Notes: a model not told the origin generated them from the letters alone. A stretch of DNA of 64,000 nucleotides from Anaeramoeba flamelloides (GCA_027625915.1 JANTQA010000010.1:1116001-1180000), one strand, 5' to 3'; counted from the first letter of the stretch, positions 23,367 to 37,012 are shown. Numbers and translations are program-made.

Positions 23367-25022
23367 ATGAGCAAAGAAAAACAAAATTTTTATTTTATAA
23401 GTGGCACTCAGGTTACTGATTTGACACAAAACAATCCAAATAATTTCAAATTTGGAGCAGGTGGTGATGCGTTTCGGGTGTATGTTGACGAGAACAACCA
23501 AGTCAATCAATTCGTTTCAAAACCTCTTAACTTAAAAAAAAACCCACTAAAAAATGTTATTCAAGTTGCATCCGGTTATTGCCATTACCTCATTTTAACT
23601 GAAGACGGGAAAGTCTATGGCGTTGGAAGTTCCACAAACGGAACATTAGGAAACAATACCCAGATTAGGAAAATGAAAGCTGGTGAATTTCTTTTTTTTA
23701 AAGAAAACAATCTCAAAATCCGCAAAATTCATGCGGGAGTCTTCCAGTCGTATTTCATCACAACAGACAACAAGTTCTATGCGTGTGGAACCAATGACGT
23801 TCACCAGTTAGGAACGCTTGATAGCACCCAAAACCAGAAAACACCGCTACTGGTCACAGAGACTGAAATTCGGGAAGTGTGGAGTGGCAATTACGCTTAC
23901 ACTGTTTATTATGAGGAATTGGAAAGCGGAAAGATCATTGGCAGTGGGAGAGTTACCCCAAAGCACCCCTATATCCTGACTGAAGATAGCAGGTTCAAGG
24001 ACAAAGAGGTTGTGGACATTGCTGGCGGTGCAAGTACATATTTATTTCTCGTGAGAACAAAGAAAGGTACACAGGAGGTGTATTTCTCACAGTCCCAAGC
24101 TTACCCAAAATTATGGGACCAATTGTCCGGCTTGAAAATCCGCACAATCAAAATGAATTGTCACAACTGCGTCTTAACGACAGAAGACAACAAAGTTATT
24201 GCTTCAGAATCCACAGGCAACAGTTACAAAGTACTCGACAATTTGGTAAAATTACCAAATACGCAACGTTGGGAAGTTGTTTGTCACGCCTGGGATTCGG
24301 TTGTATTTCCCGTTGAGTCCTCGAACTCGCTTGGTGAAGATTTCAAAAACGTTTATGAAAATCAGATCTTGGTTGATCTTCAATTACCAAAAACAAAACT
24401 AAAAGTGCACACGACCTGGGTGCAATGCAGGTTTCGTAATCCAATTCAAAAAATTTCTCAATTGTTTCAAGATTTAGATTTCGAGACATGCGATGAATTA
24501 ATTGGTTGGGCTTATGGCTTAATAGCAGAGGCGGGATTGTCTGAAAATAGTACTAGCTTTTTAAATTCCATCCAAATTGATCCCAAAACTACACTGCAAG
24601 ATGATCTTCTGAGGTTATCTTTGGACGAAGAAACTAAAAATTTCAATTTATTGGTCAAAATAGCCGATGAAGATGAAAATAATGAATATGAAAAAGATCA
24701 AGACGAAGATGAAGATGAAGATGATATTGAAGAAATCCCCGTTCATAAATTTGTCTTATTCGCTAGATCAGGGTTGTTTCAAGAAATGTTTCAAAATATT
24801 ACAGAGCAATCAAACAGTGTGCAGGATTATTCTGGAAAGGCTATTGAAAGTATTGAGATTTTCATTAAATTTCTATATACCAACACTCTTGAGTTGACTG
24901 CAGATGATGACCCTCAAATAGTCGTAGAAGATTTATCAGATGCAATCGAATACTATAAATTAAACGAAAAGTCGAGTTTAACATCAGAATTAGACAAAAT
25001 TAAAAAACAATTTAATTTGTAA
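23367..25022 (+). CDS. RCC1-repeat / BTB protein
   Basis: Intronless, 551 aa, with clearly lower AT content than its surroundings. The N-terminal two thirds hold RCC1-type repeats (for example QVASGYCHYLILTEDGKVYGVG, near residues 65-90, and the copy HAGVFQSYFITTDNKFYACGTN). A BTB/POZ-like segment lies at about 430-535: an acidic insert at about 440-460, then PVHKFVLFARSGLFQEMF, then IEIFIKFLYTNTLEL. A weak earlier BTB-like start (VDLQLPKTKLKVHTTW) is at about 340-355, suggesting a decayed first BTB. RCC1 propellers bind proteins or chromatin, and BTB domains dimerise or recruit Cul3 ubiquitin ligases, so a ubiquitin-adaptor role is a reasonable inference only. The start ATG follows a poly-A-rich leader; the stop is TAA. 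Confidence 0.85.
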   Translation: MSKEKQNFYFISGTQVTDLTQNNPNNFKFGAGGDAFRVYVDENNQVNQFVSKPLNLKKNPLKNVIQVASGYCHYLILTEDGKVYGVGSSTNGTLGNNTQIRKMKAGEFLFFKENNLKIRKIHAGVFQSYFITTDNKFYACGTNDVHQLGTLDSTQNQKTPLLVTETEIREVWSGNYAYTVYYEELESGKIIGSGRVTPKHPYILTEDSRFKDKEVVDIAGGASTYLFLVRTKKGTQEVYFSQSQAYPKLWDQLSGLKIRTIKMNCHNCVLTTEDNKVIASESTGNSYKVLDNLVKLPNTQRWEVVCHAWDSVVFPVESSNSLGEDFKNVYENQILVDLQLPKTKLKVHTTWVQCRFRNPIQKISQLFQDLDFETCDELIGWAYGLIAEAGLSENSTSFLNSIQIDPKTTLQDDLLRLSLDEETKNFNLLVKIADEDENNEYEKDQDEDEDEDDIEEIPVHKFVLFARSGLFQEMFQNITEQSNSVQDYSGKAIESIEIFIKFLYTNTLELTADDDPQIVVEDLSDAIEYYKLNEKSSLTSELDKIKKQFNL

Positions 25023-26654
25023 TGTGTTACCTAGCTGCACACCCAAATATTCATCAATAACCTTATTAATATTTTTTTTTCATCTTCAGATTTTGACAAT
25101 TCTCTTTTTTTTTTTTATAAATGATTTTATTTTTTATTTCCGACGAGATCAAAATAAAATAGTTAATTTTATTGATTATTTATCATTTATTTTTCTGTCT
25201 TTCTTAGAAAAAAATTTTTTTGAGAAATAAAGTAAGATACATTTATTTTTATCCTGCTTGGTAGAGAGCTAATATACAAAAACCAGATTATTACTAATAG
25301 TTTCTTCAGGGTGTAGATACACCATAAGACATGATAAAAATTTGAGAGAGATATAAGAATATTTTATTTTAGTGGTATGTGATCGTAGATTCTCTAAAAA
25401 TTTTTTTAAATAATTATTTGATATTTTTTTTTTTTAGTAATGTTTCACAATAAAAAAAAAAAGTAAAGAATTGATAAAATTAGTTATATTTTTATTTTTT
25501 TTATACTAAATAGTTTTTTTTTTTGGAGATACTTTTAGATTCTTAGAATAAAACTTATAACTATTTTGTGGTTTAAAATTTAATAAATTATGATCGTATT
25601 CACTTCCCCATTCCTCTAAATCCAAATACAAGTGTTTAAAAACCAAACCTAATAGAATTGTTTTGTGTTAATTATTATTTTAATAGACCCATATAGCTAA
25701 TAAAACCCAATTCGCATTCCCTTATATGATTCTACAATTACAATATTTTTGTTCTTTTTAAATAAAATTCATTTATCCCAAATGTAACTGATCAAAAAAT
25801 CTTTCTTATATGCTTTTGGTTGTAATGAAAAAAAAAATTCAAAAATGATTACAAATAAAAAATGAAAAAATTATATACCACAATAGAATGTTGAGATATT
25901 GATTAAAGATAAATTATTCAACATTTGAAACACTATTTTAAGCAATTCAACTTAATATTCTATGATGAACATTTTTTGAGATTTTGAAAAAAAAATTTAA
26001 AAAATTTAATGAATGAAGTACTTTAAATAATAAAAATCAATGAGGTATAACCAAAATAAAAAAAGTTAATTTCTGATCCTATTCAAAATTGCAAAAAAGT
26101 GAAAAATAATCCTTTACCGTAGCTATCCCCTTAAAAAATATAAAACAAAAAGAAGGTTCTTGAGATTATTTTCAGGAATATTTGATTTAGCCACCAAAAT
26201 ACAAAACACTCCAAATTTTTTCACAACAAAATATACTTTTTGAACCAATTCTTAGAAATTCTAGTACCCGTTACCTATTTTAATAAAAAAATTGGAATAT
26301 TATTGTTTTTTTTTTTGGTTCAAAAATATGAAACGTGAAAAATTGAAAATTTTGGGGAATAGTATTATACCCATTTTTTTGTAAAATAATTGGTATCCTT
26401 GATACCTGTAACATTTAGAATCCTTGCTAAATGAATCTTCCAATCCAAAATGAGAGTATCGAAAATGTAACGACAATTACTAATTATTTATCATTACTCA
26501 TAACTTTTTCATCCTAAATACATTTCTAAAAATAATCGAGTATTATATAAGAGTATATAAATATTTCTTAGTAGTACCCAAGACAATCCTTGGATAACCC
26601 TGATTTATCTCTGATTAAGAAGAGAAATTGGTTTCATCTAAAACCAATCACTAC

Positions 26655-26679
26655 ACTAACCTAACCTACCCTAACCTAC
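26655..26679. repeat. Telomere-like CCTAA stretch
   Basis: Reads CTAACCTAACCTACCCTAAC and continues CTA: four imperfect units of a CCTAAC/CCCTAA kind in DNA otherwise very poor in C runs. Too short to show a real former telomere. Confidence 0.4.
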
Positions 26680-26779
26680 AAGAATAAATTAATTTTTTAT
26701 AAAACCAAAAGAATTATCAGAAAAAAGAAAAAAAAAACTTAACATTACGATTACTATTCCTTGACAATAAAGACTTGAT

Positions 26780-27030
26780 ATATTTTATAATAATTATGAA
26801 AATGGTAATAAAAAAAAGTAAAAACTTTTTATCATGTAAGGTAAGAAATAAAATAAATTTAAATGTTTTCTTTTTCATATAAATGAAAAAAAAAATTTGT
26901 TCTCAACTAAAAATATTTTCTTTACTGAGATTTCTTAGTAGATCAGAATTTTTTAACATACATCATATACAAAATTTGTAAGCAGATATTATCACCAATA
27001 ACATATTTTCAAATGTTATCCTGTTTCCAG
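26780..27030. repeat. Dispersed repeat C, 3' fragment
   Basis: Collinear with 42900-43140 and 55735-55985, best seen at TTTCTTAGTAGATCAGAATT and ACAAAATTTGTAAGNAGA. Confidence 0.55.
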
Positions 27031-28666
27031 GAAATCATGATCTGTTAAAACACGGAACATTTTAATTAGCATAAATACAATCAAAGAATTATTCAAAATA
27101 AATATATATTTAAACCAATGTTTAAATACTGATGAAAATCTGTTTTTATATTTTTAAAGACGAATTTAATGGAGTAACTACATTTCACAAAAACGCAGTG
27201 CCACAGTTTATTTCCAACTTAGTTATTCAACTCATTTCTTTGACCAAATATGTTGATATTTTTTGATAAAGAAATGGGTGAGATATAGTCCAATATAATA
27301 TATTAACATATAAATTTGAAAAAATAAAATCAAAAAAAACAAAAAATTGATCAAGAAAAAATAATATAAAATTATTTATTGATTGATTTTACATGTAAAA
27401 TTTGAAATAATTAGTTCTTATTTAATTGAAAATTTTATTTTTAATTCTGAATGGAAAAAACTATTCTTTGTAAATTATTGATTAACAAATTATCACAAAT
27501 TTATAAAAACTTGCCAAAATGAATTTACAAATCCTATTTTCATTTAATTCATCTAATTCTTGATTTTGGTTTAGAAAATATAATAGATTTGGATTTCCTC
27601 TTCAGAAATTAAGATTTATTTGACAAATTGGTTTGTTTATATTTTCATTTTCTATTAAATTTAAAAACTTCAAATAATTCTGAATCATTATTTTAGTTTT
27701 TTCTCATTTTTTTTCTTTTTCTTTGGGTTGAATCTTTTTTTCGTTGTTTTTTGATTTCAATACCTTCAAATTGATCTTTTTAACAGAATCCTTTATTTTA
27801 GCTTATTATTTGATAAAAATGTTTGAAAAAATAATTTTGATAACAAATTTGTAAAAAAATATTATTATTAAATAATAATAAATAGTAATGTGGCCCAAAA
27901 TCCAAGGTAATAAATTGTTAGGATTCATTTATATTGAGAATTTAAAGATAAAAAAACTTCGAGAATATACTTTAGTTGAACTTTTTTTTTTTCATTCTTG
28001 ATTTCAACAAATTTATCTGAAAAGGTGATCTTTCTTGTTTTGTCTTCTAAAAGAAAATATTTGTACATAATTTACACCTTCTCAGGTCTATTTTTTTGGT
28101 TTACTCTTTGATGTATTTCAAGGATTCCCATAAACATATTTCCAAATCCCAAACATAATTAAATAAAAACCAAAATTTAATCAAAAAAAATGAAAGATTC
28201 AACTCTGATTTATTTTAGGTTTGTATTTCTTTTCACAAATCGAGCTGCGAATGATACTTTGGCTTCAAAGTTTCAATATACCATGGCACTCAAAAAATCC
28301 TTTTTTCAGTAATGTTTTTCAGAATTAAAATTTATCCATTTTGAAAAATTTACCTACTTGCTTATTAGAAGAATAATTAATTTTTCAAATGGTTAATAAA
28401 AAGTTTTTATATTTGAAATTAGAAAATTCTTTTGATCCTTGCGTTTCGAAAAATAAACATATTGAATAACAAAAAATGAAAAAAGAATTTAATTTATTGA
28501 AAAAAACTCTTATAAAATAAACTGAAATGTATTTTAAAAATTGAAATATCAAATAAAAGTATTAAGAATTTAAAAAAAAAAAAAAATCATGTTTTTGGAT
28601 TTCTAGTTTGTTTTTTTTGAACCAAAATTTTCTTAACGATTAAAGAAATTGTAAATGATAAAAGAA

Positions 28667-31600
28667 CTAATCTGAATTTCCAGATGAAATTAAATTAGGA
28701 TTGTCAAGTGAATTATTATCATCGGATTTTTCAGAATTTAAATTTTCATTTGATGATTGAGATGATAATTTAATTTGTGATTTTCTTTCCGAGAGTTCAA
28801 TTTGGTCTTGATCAGTTTCAAATTTAGAAAATGTTGGTAATTCAGTAGATTCTTCTTCTTGAACCCAAAATTCTTTATCAGAGAAAGGTTTGCTTGCATT
28901 TCTTGTGAAGAATTTTAGAATCACTCCAGTTAAAATTCCTGATAAAAGGGAGATAGCGAAGGTGGTAAAGAAGGCACCAACTTGACTTTTAACTTGGTTT
29001 TTACCTTCAGGAAATATCTGACTATATGCTCCATTATATAAACTGTGGTCATTTTCTGCAATTGCTGCATTAATTATTCCAAAAAGCCCACCGAGTAATC
29101 CTTTGGTTTTCAAGAGGAGAAAAGAAAAAATAAAGGAAAAAAAAAAAATAAAAAAGGAAGAAGAACCCGAAATGAAATAATTAATATTTTATTGTCAATT
29201 CTTTGATATTAAAAAAAAAACTAAGGTTCAAACCTGGTAACCCATGAAGATTATTAACACCACAAGTGTCTTGAATATTGAATCTTGATTTTAAAAATGG
29301 GCTGATTTTATTAAAGCCAAATGTTGAGATTGTTCCGGCTAATGCACCGATACCCATTGCACCGACGGGGGTTACAAATAAATCTGCCGAAGCGCCAACT
29401 GCAACACCTCCTATTACAAATTTAGAAAATGATAATAATATAAAAATAATGAAGCAATTTTAGCAAGGTTTATATAATTCAAATTTTCAATTTTTTTTAT
29501 TATTTCCTTTATATTTTGAAATATATCCATTTAACTCTTGAAATTTGATATTACAAATCACAGACCCGTGTTTATTTGAATAATTCAAGAAAAATATTTA
29601 TATTTTTTGATAATTTCCATTTCATAAATTATTTTGATTTATTTTTAAGGGAAGAATAACTTCCTATTTCCCTCTAGCGGTGAGATAAAAATAATAAATA
29701 ATTTAAAACTAAAAAAAAAAAGAAAAGTATTTTTCCAATATTAAGTTTTTAAAGGTAAAAAAAAAAAAAAGTTATCATAAATTATAAATTCATTTTGAAA
29801 AAAAATCTTTTTTTCTTTTTTATGAAAAAGTTGAACAGTTTTCTTTCTTATAATTTTCAAAGAGAAAAAAAAAAAAAAACTCAAAAATTAGGTGATATAT
29901 TCTTTGAAAATGGGTAATTTCTTTGAAAAGGGAAAATTAAGTTTTCCAAAATTCTTTAATTTTTTTAATATTGGTTTATAATAAATTTTAGATCCATCAA
30001 AAAATAAAGTTTGAAATTTTTAGTAATTATAATTTCGAAAAATGACTGTATTACTGAGAGAATAAACCATGTACAATGTGCTTTTATTTGATGTTGAATT
30101 ACTATCATTTTCAATTATAAATAATAATTATTATTGAACAAAATTCATATGAAAGCTCCAATTTCCATGATTTCTGTGATTTCTTTTATTTGTTCTCAAA
30201 ATATGTTTTCCGAAATCATTATTTTTGAAATTATGAAAATATCAAGTTCAAAAATGAAAGACTAATACAAATAATCAAAAAAAGTTTACAAAAAATATAA
30301 AAAGTTTATAACGTTTTAATATGTTAATTATAAATACTTTGAACAATCTGAATGTTATTTAATAATTTAAATGAAATGTGTTTTATGAAATTATAATGTT
30401 TTAATTCGGATTTGTTAAAATGATAATAATTTTTTTATTTTTTTTTCAATAATTTTAAACTCCAATTAAAAATTTTTAACACACCAAAATTCAATTTTTG
30501 AAAAAAAAATCTTATTTAATCAGTTCGAGAAGAAATACCAAATTAGAACCATTCACTAATTGAAATGTTAACAATTGTTTATAAATTACAATAATCACAA
30601 AACAAAAATAATTATCAATACTAATAAATTATTGGTATGTTAAAAATTTTGGAGAGAGCAAAAGAAAAAAATGTATTGGATTTATTTGTTTAAGTTCTAT
30701 TCGAAATATTGATCGATCAAAGGTTAGATACCGACAACTAATTTTATTTAAGTTCTTCTATTTGGAACAACTCAACTTTGTCATCATATCAATCATAGAA
30801 AATATTTTGAAAGAACGAAACAGGTTACGTAATTCAAAAAATGAAATGAAAAAAAGAAAACTAAAAGATGGAAAAATGATTTTCATATTTTTGAAAAATC
30901 AAAATTATTTCTAATTTTCATGAAATTGTATTATTGTGATTGTTTGTAACTGTTTTAACTGTGTGAAAAATTTTGAATTTTAGTTTATTTAAATTGTCAT
31001 TACTATATGAGAACTAAGAAGTTTAAATTACAGTTTATTGTGATATTTTGAAGGATATTAAGATAAAAAAATTTTTTTCGATAAATATTCCAGTAAGAAT
31101 TTTAATTGTGACAAAAATTTTAGGTTTACATTAAAAAAAGTTTCTTTTAAAAATAATTATTTAGAAATGAAAATTTTTTGAAATCAAATTTCTTTTGATT
31201 TATTGTGCGATTTAAAGTATAATGTATTCAATAAATAAACGCTTTTTCACTCAAAGGTGCCCAGCTTTATTTAATAAATAGAACAAATTCTATGTGTTTT
31301 TTCCAATATTTTTTTCAAAATATAATTTTCAATTTGTAGATCAGAAACTTTTTTTCTAATTTTGCAAATTTTTATTTTGCTTTTCCATTTGTTTTTTTTT
31401 TCTTTAAATTTTTTTTTGCTTTTTTTCTTTTTTATTTCTCTTTCTAATTTTGTTTTAAGAATGTCAATTCGAAAAAAAAAAAAAACTATCTTTAGAAAAT
31501 ACCCATAAACATTAAGAAAATTGAGAATATATGATTTCTTTTAAAATGAATTTAATTATTAAAAAAAAACTTTTTGTTAACTTTTTTTCAGTAAAGGTTC

Positions 31601-34460
31601 AGTAATAAAAAATCCGTAATGCTCATTTCAAAAATTGTGACTGACTTTTTTTTAGTTTTTTGGTTTTATTTTTTTAAATTTTTAAAATATCATGTTTTTA
31701 TATATGTTTAGAATACTTTAAAAGTTTATTGAGAAGAAATGATTATTATTTGTTGTTCTTGAATACTAAAGAATAGATTTTTTTTTTTTTCAATTTTTTA
31801 TTTGTTCAGGTGAGTTAGAATTCTGAATATAAACTCATTTTAAAATTTTAGGTGAGGTTAAAATAATTTTTAGAATAACAACACTACAGCCTCCTGAAAT
31901 TTCGAAATAATTTTGATTATAACAAATTATTTTTATCATTTTTTCTGTTTTCTGTTTTCTGTTTTTTGTTTTTTGTTTTTTGTTTTCATTTCCTTTTTTC
32001 CAGTAAAGTTATCTGTTTCATTTTATCTGAAAAATTTTTTTCCATGATTGATTTGAGGTTAAAGTTGAGTTCAATAAAATAGAAAAAACACAGACAATTA
32101 GTTGACGGGATTTAACTTTTGATCAATCAACAATTATTGGTTGATTGATCAACAAATTTAACAATCCAATTTTTTTTTGTTCCATTCATTTCAAAATTTT
32201 ATACACATTGATTTTTTTTTTTCGTTTTATTTATTTATTTTTTATTTATTTGGATAAAAAAGGTTATATATAGAAACATTGATACTGGATAACTTAAACA
32301 TTTTTTAATATTAAGTTTTGCAAAATATAAACAATTGTGTTTTTTTTTTTGCCTATTTTTGATTTTGAAAGATGATTGACAATTTAAGTTGAAAAATCCA
32401 ATTTTACAGGTCCAATTAGGATTATTTTTCAAATTTAATAGTAAAAAATTTAAAAAAATTTTGCTTCTAGTTAAGAGGTCATTTTGTTATATTTTAAAAG
32501 TATTTTAAATCTAATGAATACCTTTTAAATAGGGAATCAATTATTGGGACTATTAAAGAATTATTTGTTCTTTTAAATTCTCGACCGAACTCTAAAACAC
32601 TTTCGTTAGGTTTTCCAGTATTCAAAATAATAGAGCAAAATGAAAGAATTACTCGATTCTTTTGAATTCTGGAAAACCTAGTAAACGGAATATTTATCAT
32701 GAGAAATTTTTTTCTTATTTCAATTTTATTAGAAAGATAGAACATTTTCAAAACTATAAGTTATTATCTGTTAAAGTAAATATCACAAAGTTTGAATTAA
32801 AGTAAAATTCATATTCCAAGTTCTTTAACATTTTCCCCAAAAAAACACCTTTTTTTCTCAACTTGAGTAGAGACTTTTAAAAATCGTGTATGAAGACAAA
32901 TAATAAAGACAATAGCCTCAAGATTTTGAAGCTCTGTAATTTTGATTATATTGTAATAAACTTTATTATTCAAGGATTAAAGTTCAATTAAAGTATTAGT
33001 TTTGTCTAAATTGAAATTTTCCATTTTATTGTTTCAAACGGGTGCTGAGTCAAAACAGAAGGATGACTTTTGCAATGTTTCTAAATAATTCATTTTGAAA
33101 GCACATCTCTCAAGAATAAATATTCCATATTGAGTAACAAGTGGCTTTAGTAAAAAAAAACGAAAAGTTCACTGAGTTCAGTCAGGGTGTAGTTTGTTTC
33201 AGAATTGAGAAACACCACTAAATTTTCATAAAAAAAAAAAAAAAAAGCTCGAGAATTTGGTAATCTTTCCATTTCAAAATATTTTTGCTGTTGCCATATT
33301 AAAAAAAAATTGAAATGAAAAAATTTTTATTTCCAACGTTAAATGAAACACTACAAAATATTCGAATTTTTTAACAGGAACTGTGACGAACAAAAATAGG
33401 AAATCCAAAGAAAGGAAAATAAAAAAAAAAAATAAAAATAAAAAAAAAAAGTTACCAGCTAGAGTAGCATTTTGAATATCAACAACATTAAATTTCCCTA
33501 TAATGAAAAAAGTTTGATTGAAACAAGAGCAATAAACAAAAAAAAACATTTCAAAAAAAATTAAGAAAAATAAAAAAAGTTTGTAAAATTAAAAAAAAGA
33601 AAGAAAAGTAAAAGAAAAGAAAAGAAAGTAAAAAAAGAAAAAACTGCAAAATCCAAACCTTTATTAAAGATCGCAGATAAAAGAAAACTAAAAACTGCAG
33701 AACCACATAGAGAAATAACTGTATTAATAATAACTCTAAATCTGTTTCCTGGTGGGGCAAGAGCACCATTGAAACTAGGCCAGAACAACCAAAGGAAGAT
33801 AGTCCCAAATAAGGAAAAAAGATCTGACCATTTGTCTGATGTCTCGTGTGAAGAATTCTTTGTTTCTTGTTCTGAAGTTAAGACTGATGTCAGGCCAATT
33901 CCAAAATAAGCACCAAATGTGTGGATAATTAAAGATCCACCAACATCGATTGCCTTAAAGTTATGGATACACAAATAAATGTTCAAGCCATAAAAGATGA
34001 TTTCAAAAAAAGCAATTAGGATCAATTGTAAAGGCGTTGTCTTCCCAAGAACTGCGCCAAAGGTGATCATTACAGCACCGGCGCCGAACATTCCTTCGAT
34101 TAAGGTTTCAACAGAAACAGGATAGCTTTCCCATTTTTCTTCATATGCCTGGAAGAAAAAAGCATTTACGATCATCACCCATTGCACGCAAAAGGTTGTA
34201 AGTAAAAACGTTAAGCCAGCTGCTGATTTTCCATAATACTTTAAAAAGGTCATTAAAAAGCCAAAACCGATAATAATCATGACAGCTACATCAGAGTAAT
34301 AGGTATAATAATATTCACTACGGTGATCTGTTTCGTTTTCTTTTGTTTCATCAAGAGATTCGTCATATTTGAACCAAACACCGGCAATAATTAACATAAA
34401 TGTTTGGAGAAGCGTGAGAATGATTACTAAATTACGTTGATTTGTTTTAGTCGATCCCAT
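28667..34460 (-). CDS. Rh-type ammonium/ammonia channel
   Basis: Polytopic membrane protein of the Amt/Rh superfamily that conducts ammonia; about 11-12 hydrophobic helices. Exons are 34460-33659, 33497-33456, 29410-29234 and 29100-28667 (484 aa). The start [10 protein letters not shown] lies just before the first helix; an earlier in-frame ATG (34514) would only add a basic stretch. Pore histidines are seen at 180 ([17 protein letters not shown]) and 337 ([15 protein letters not shown]). [10 protein letters not shown] is the Rh signature and is encoded largely by the 42-nt second exon. The spacing of DVG and FGAYFG identifies Rh rather than bacterial-type Amt. The C-terminal tail of about 85 residues is acidic, serine-rich and cytoplasmic. 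Introns are 161, 4045 and 133 nt with donors GTTTGG, GTAACT and GTTTGA, all in phase 1. Stop TAG. Confidence 0.93.
31560..31860. repeat. Dispersed repeat D, copy 1
   Basis: Matches 44195-44470: AAAAATCCGTAATGCTCATT, then GAATACTAAAGAAT, then a T tract and CAGGTG. Same orientation. Non-coding. Confidence 0.65.
32119..32152. repeat. Perfect 13-bp hairpin
   Basis: TTGATCAATCAAC and its exact inverse around an 8-base loop, inside the Rh intron. Confidence 0.7.
32360..33120. repeat. Long dispersed repeat, copy 2
   Basis: Collinear with 10930-12070; shorter because the middle of copy 1 holds extra inverted GGTTTTCCAG modules. It shares AAGTTGAAAAATC, AGAGGTCATTTT, the paired GGTTTTCCAG/CTGGAAAACC motifs and TTTTGATTATATTGTAA. 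Confidence 0.6.
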
Positions 34461-37012
34461 TTGAAGAAAAAAATGTAAAAATGAAATAATTACTTTTTTT
34501 TTTTTTTTCCCCAACAGAAATTATCAATCAGAGTTAAATGGATGGGAGGATTGGCGACTAATAGTATATGCACTGTATATTTTTATATTGTTTATGATTG
34601 AACCTGAGGTTGTTTTTAATAATAAGCCCATAACATAATAATAATCAATGTTATATTTTTGTCACATTTATTTGGATAAACCCTCATTCTTTTAAAAATC
34701 CATAATACAACATGTGAAAATAATTTTGTATTAATACTAGTAGAAAACTTGTAAAAGTTAACTGAATTCAGGAATTAACAACTCTTATTTATTTTTTTCC
34801 CCAAAAATAATATTGGTATTTAAATTCTAAAAAGGACTTTTTTTCATTTCATTATCAATTTCTTTTTTTAAAATATACTCACACGTTGCAAGCTTCCTAT
34901 TTGAAAAGAATAAAAATTGAAAATGAAGTAAAGATTTTGTCCCTTTTAGATTTCAAATACCAGGAGAGTAGCAATTTTCTCAACAATTCAATTTAACTCA
35001 ATAAACAAACTCCTTTACCAACATTGGTTAAATATTTCATTATTTTTACAAGTTAGCTAAAGCCAGTTCAACTTTTAAGACACAAAATTTCAACCAAATT
35101 TAAGGCACAAAAAAACCTCAAATTAAGGCACAAAATTTGGAATAATTTTTTTTACAATTTATTTTGCGAGAATTGGAATTTTGTACCTTAATTCGAGATT
35201 TTTTTGTGCCTAAATTTCGTACAAAGTTTATGTCTTTAAAGTGAAACTGAATGTATGATTTTCACTTATTTTATTAGTTTTTGAACTTTTTTATTTTTGT
35301 TTTTTCCAAAATAAAAGTTACCAACAACACTTTCAAAAAATGTATTTACTCTATTTTATGTTTTGAAAAGAAACTCCATTGCGATATAAACAAAATAAAA
35401 TTATTAAGGTTTATTTTCATTTTGAATAATATTTCATAGTTTGGATTATTTCTCTCAATACTCAATTTTTTGTTTAAAGACGAATTTGGATTGAGGGGTT
35501 GTAGGAAAGGTTTGAGGGGTTTTGCATTTAACGTTCTAAATGAAAATTAAATTTGTGAAAAATTAGAAAATTTTTTTCAAACGAGATACCAGAAATAAAT
35601 TTCTTTCTTTTTTGAGTATATGTGAAGATTTTGATGATTACATATAGATACTAAATAATTTTTTATACTTTTAGTAAATTGTAACCTCACCCAGAAAATA
35701 ATAAACAATAATTCCAAATTTTGTACTCTTTTCGATATTTTGACCATCTCTTCAAAAAAACCAAACTGTGTAAATTATAAGATTATCTGAAAAAAAAAAA
35801 AAAAAAAATGATTCAAAAATTCTCAATAAGGCGTTAGAGTTTGAACTTTTACCTAATAAGAAATTTGATCTAAAAGTATCTTTTTTTTTCCAACTTTTTT
35901 TTCCATTTTTTGATTATAAGAATACAGACAAATTTGTAAAAATATGAAATTTTTTCATTCTTAGATCTCACTTGAGAAATATTTTTGATAATTTAAAAAT
36001 ACCAACCACCAAACCATCTCAGAAATACATAGAACTTTGAATTTTAATTGCGAATGTTGTCCTTAAAAAAAGTTTTTAAAAAAACTTTAAAGTTCAAGTC
36101 ATTACTGTGAAAAATAATTTTCTGAAATGGAACATAAAATTTTTGTCATTTTTATGAGTGCCCAATAACAATCACAAACAAAACCAACCTGTGAGGTGCA
36201 ATAGATCTCCAAAAATCAACAATTAAAAAAGAGGATATTTTTAGAAAAAAGTGCCAAAGAGTGATACCCAATTTCCAATTCGAATGATTAGAATTATAAT
36301 TTTGAAAACAACTGTGTTGAGTTTGAAGTGTTGCTCTTTGGCGCTTTTTGAGATATATTCAGATTTTTTTTTTTCATTTTTATTATTTGAGTTAATATAA
36401 TCTCAAGAATATTACCAAATCCTTAATTTATCTTATAAAGAGGGTTATAATCTAACCATATATAAGATTAAATAGAATTAAATTGATTCTGTAAATAAAG
36501 AAAACAATTTGTCTCAAATTCTCGAAATTTAATGATTTGAAATTTTAAAAAAGAAATAAGTAATTTTTTTTTTTAAATTTTTGTTTTTTTTTCGAAATGA
36601 TATTTCTTTTATACTTTTTCTTTAAATTGAATTCTTTACCAACGAGATCCTATTAATTATTTGTTTTTGTTATTCCAATTTTGTGAATCAAAAGAAGTTT
36701 AATTTCACAATACCCTTTTTGGCTTACAAGTCACTCCTTAAATATAAGCAAATCCAGTCTAATGGCTAGACTCTTAAACAATAAAAAACATAATCAAAAT
36801 CCCAAGTAAAAAAAACCACAACCAATTAAAACACTTGAGAGATCTCAACAAAATAAGACAATAACAATTCGTTATCTTTCTGAACATTTAAAGGTCAAAA
36901 TTAATTTCAGAAAGAATTATTTGAACGAATTAGTAAAAAATTATTTTTTATCATTATTTAAAACTGGAAATTTTTTTGTTTTTAGTTTTGCTTAACATTC
37001 AAAATTCTTAAT
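34461..37012. other. Intergenic
   Basis: Between the start of the Rh gene and the start of the K/E-rich gene, which is divergent from it. Both promoters should lie here, but no element could be recognised. Contains the MITE at 35060-35253. Confidence 0.6.
35060..35253. mobile_element. Tc1/mariner-type foldback MITE, copy 2
   Basis: 194 bp, flanked by TA, arms beginning AAGCCAGTTCAACTTTTAAG and (reverse) CATTCAGTTTCACTTTAAAG, with GGCACAAAA motifs inside. More diverged than the copy at 21521-21716. Confidence 0.75.

Larger units (their letters stand above)
25023..28666. other. Intergenic, no gene seen
   Basis: AT-rich. Contains a short telomere-like stretch at 26655-26679 and a partial copy of the repeat shared with 41690-43165 (26780-27030). 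Confidence 0.6.
29411..33455 (-). other. 4.0 kb second intron of the Rh gene
   Basis: GTAACT donor, TAATAG acceptor. It contains dispersed repeats at 31560-31860 and 32360-33120, a TTTTCTG-type tandem tract near 31938-31985 and a 13-bp perfect hairpin at 32119-32152. No gene was seen on either strand. Confidence 0.85.
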
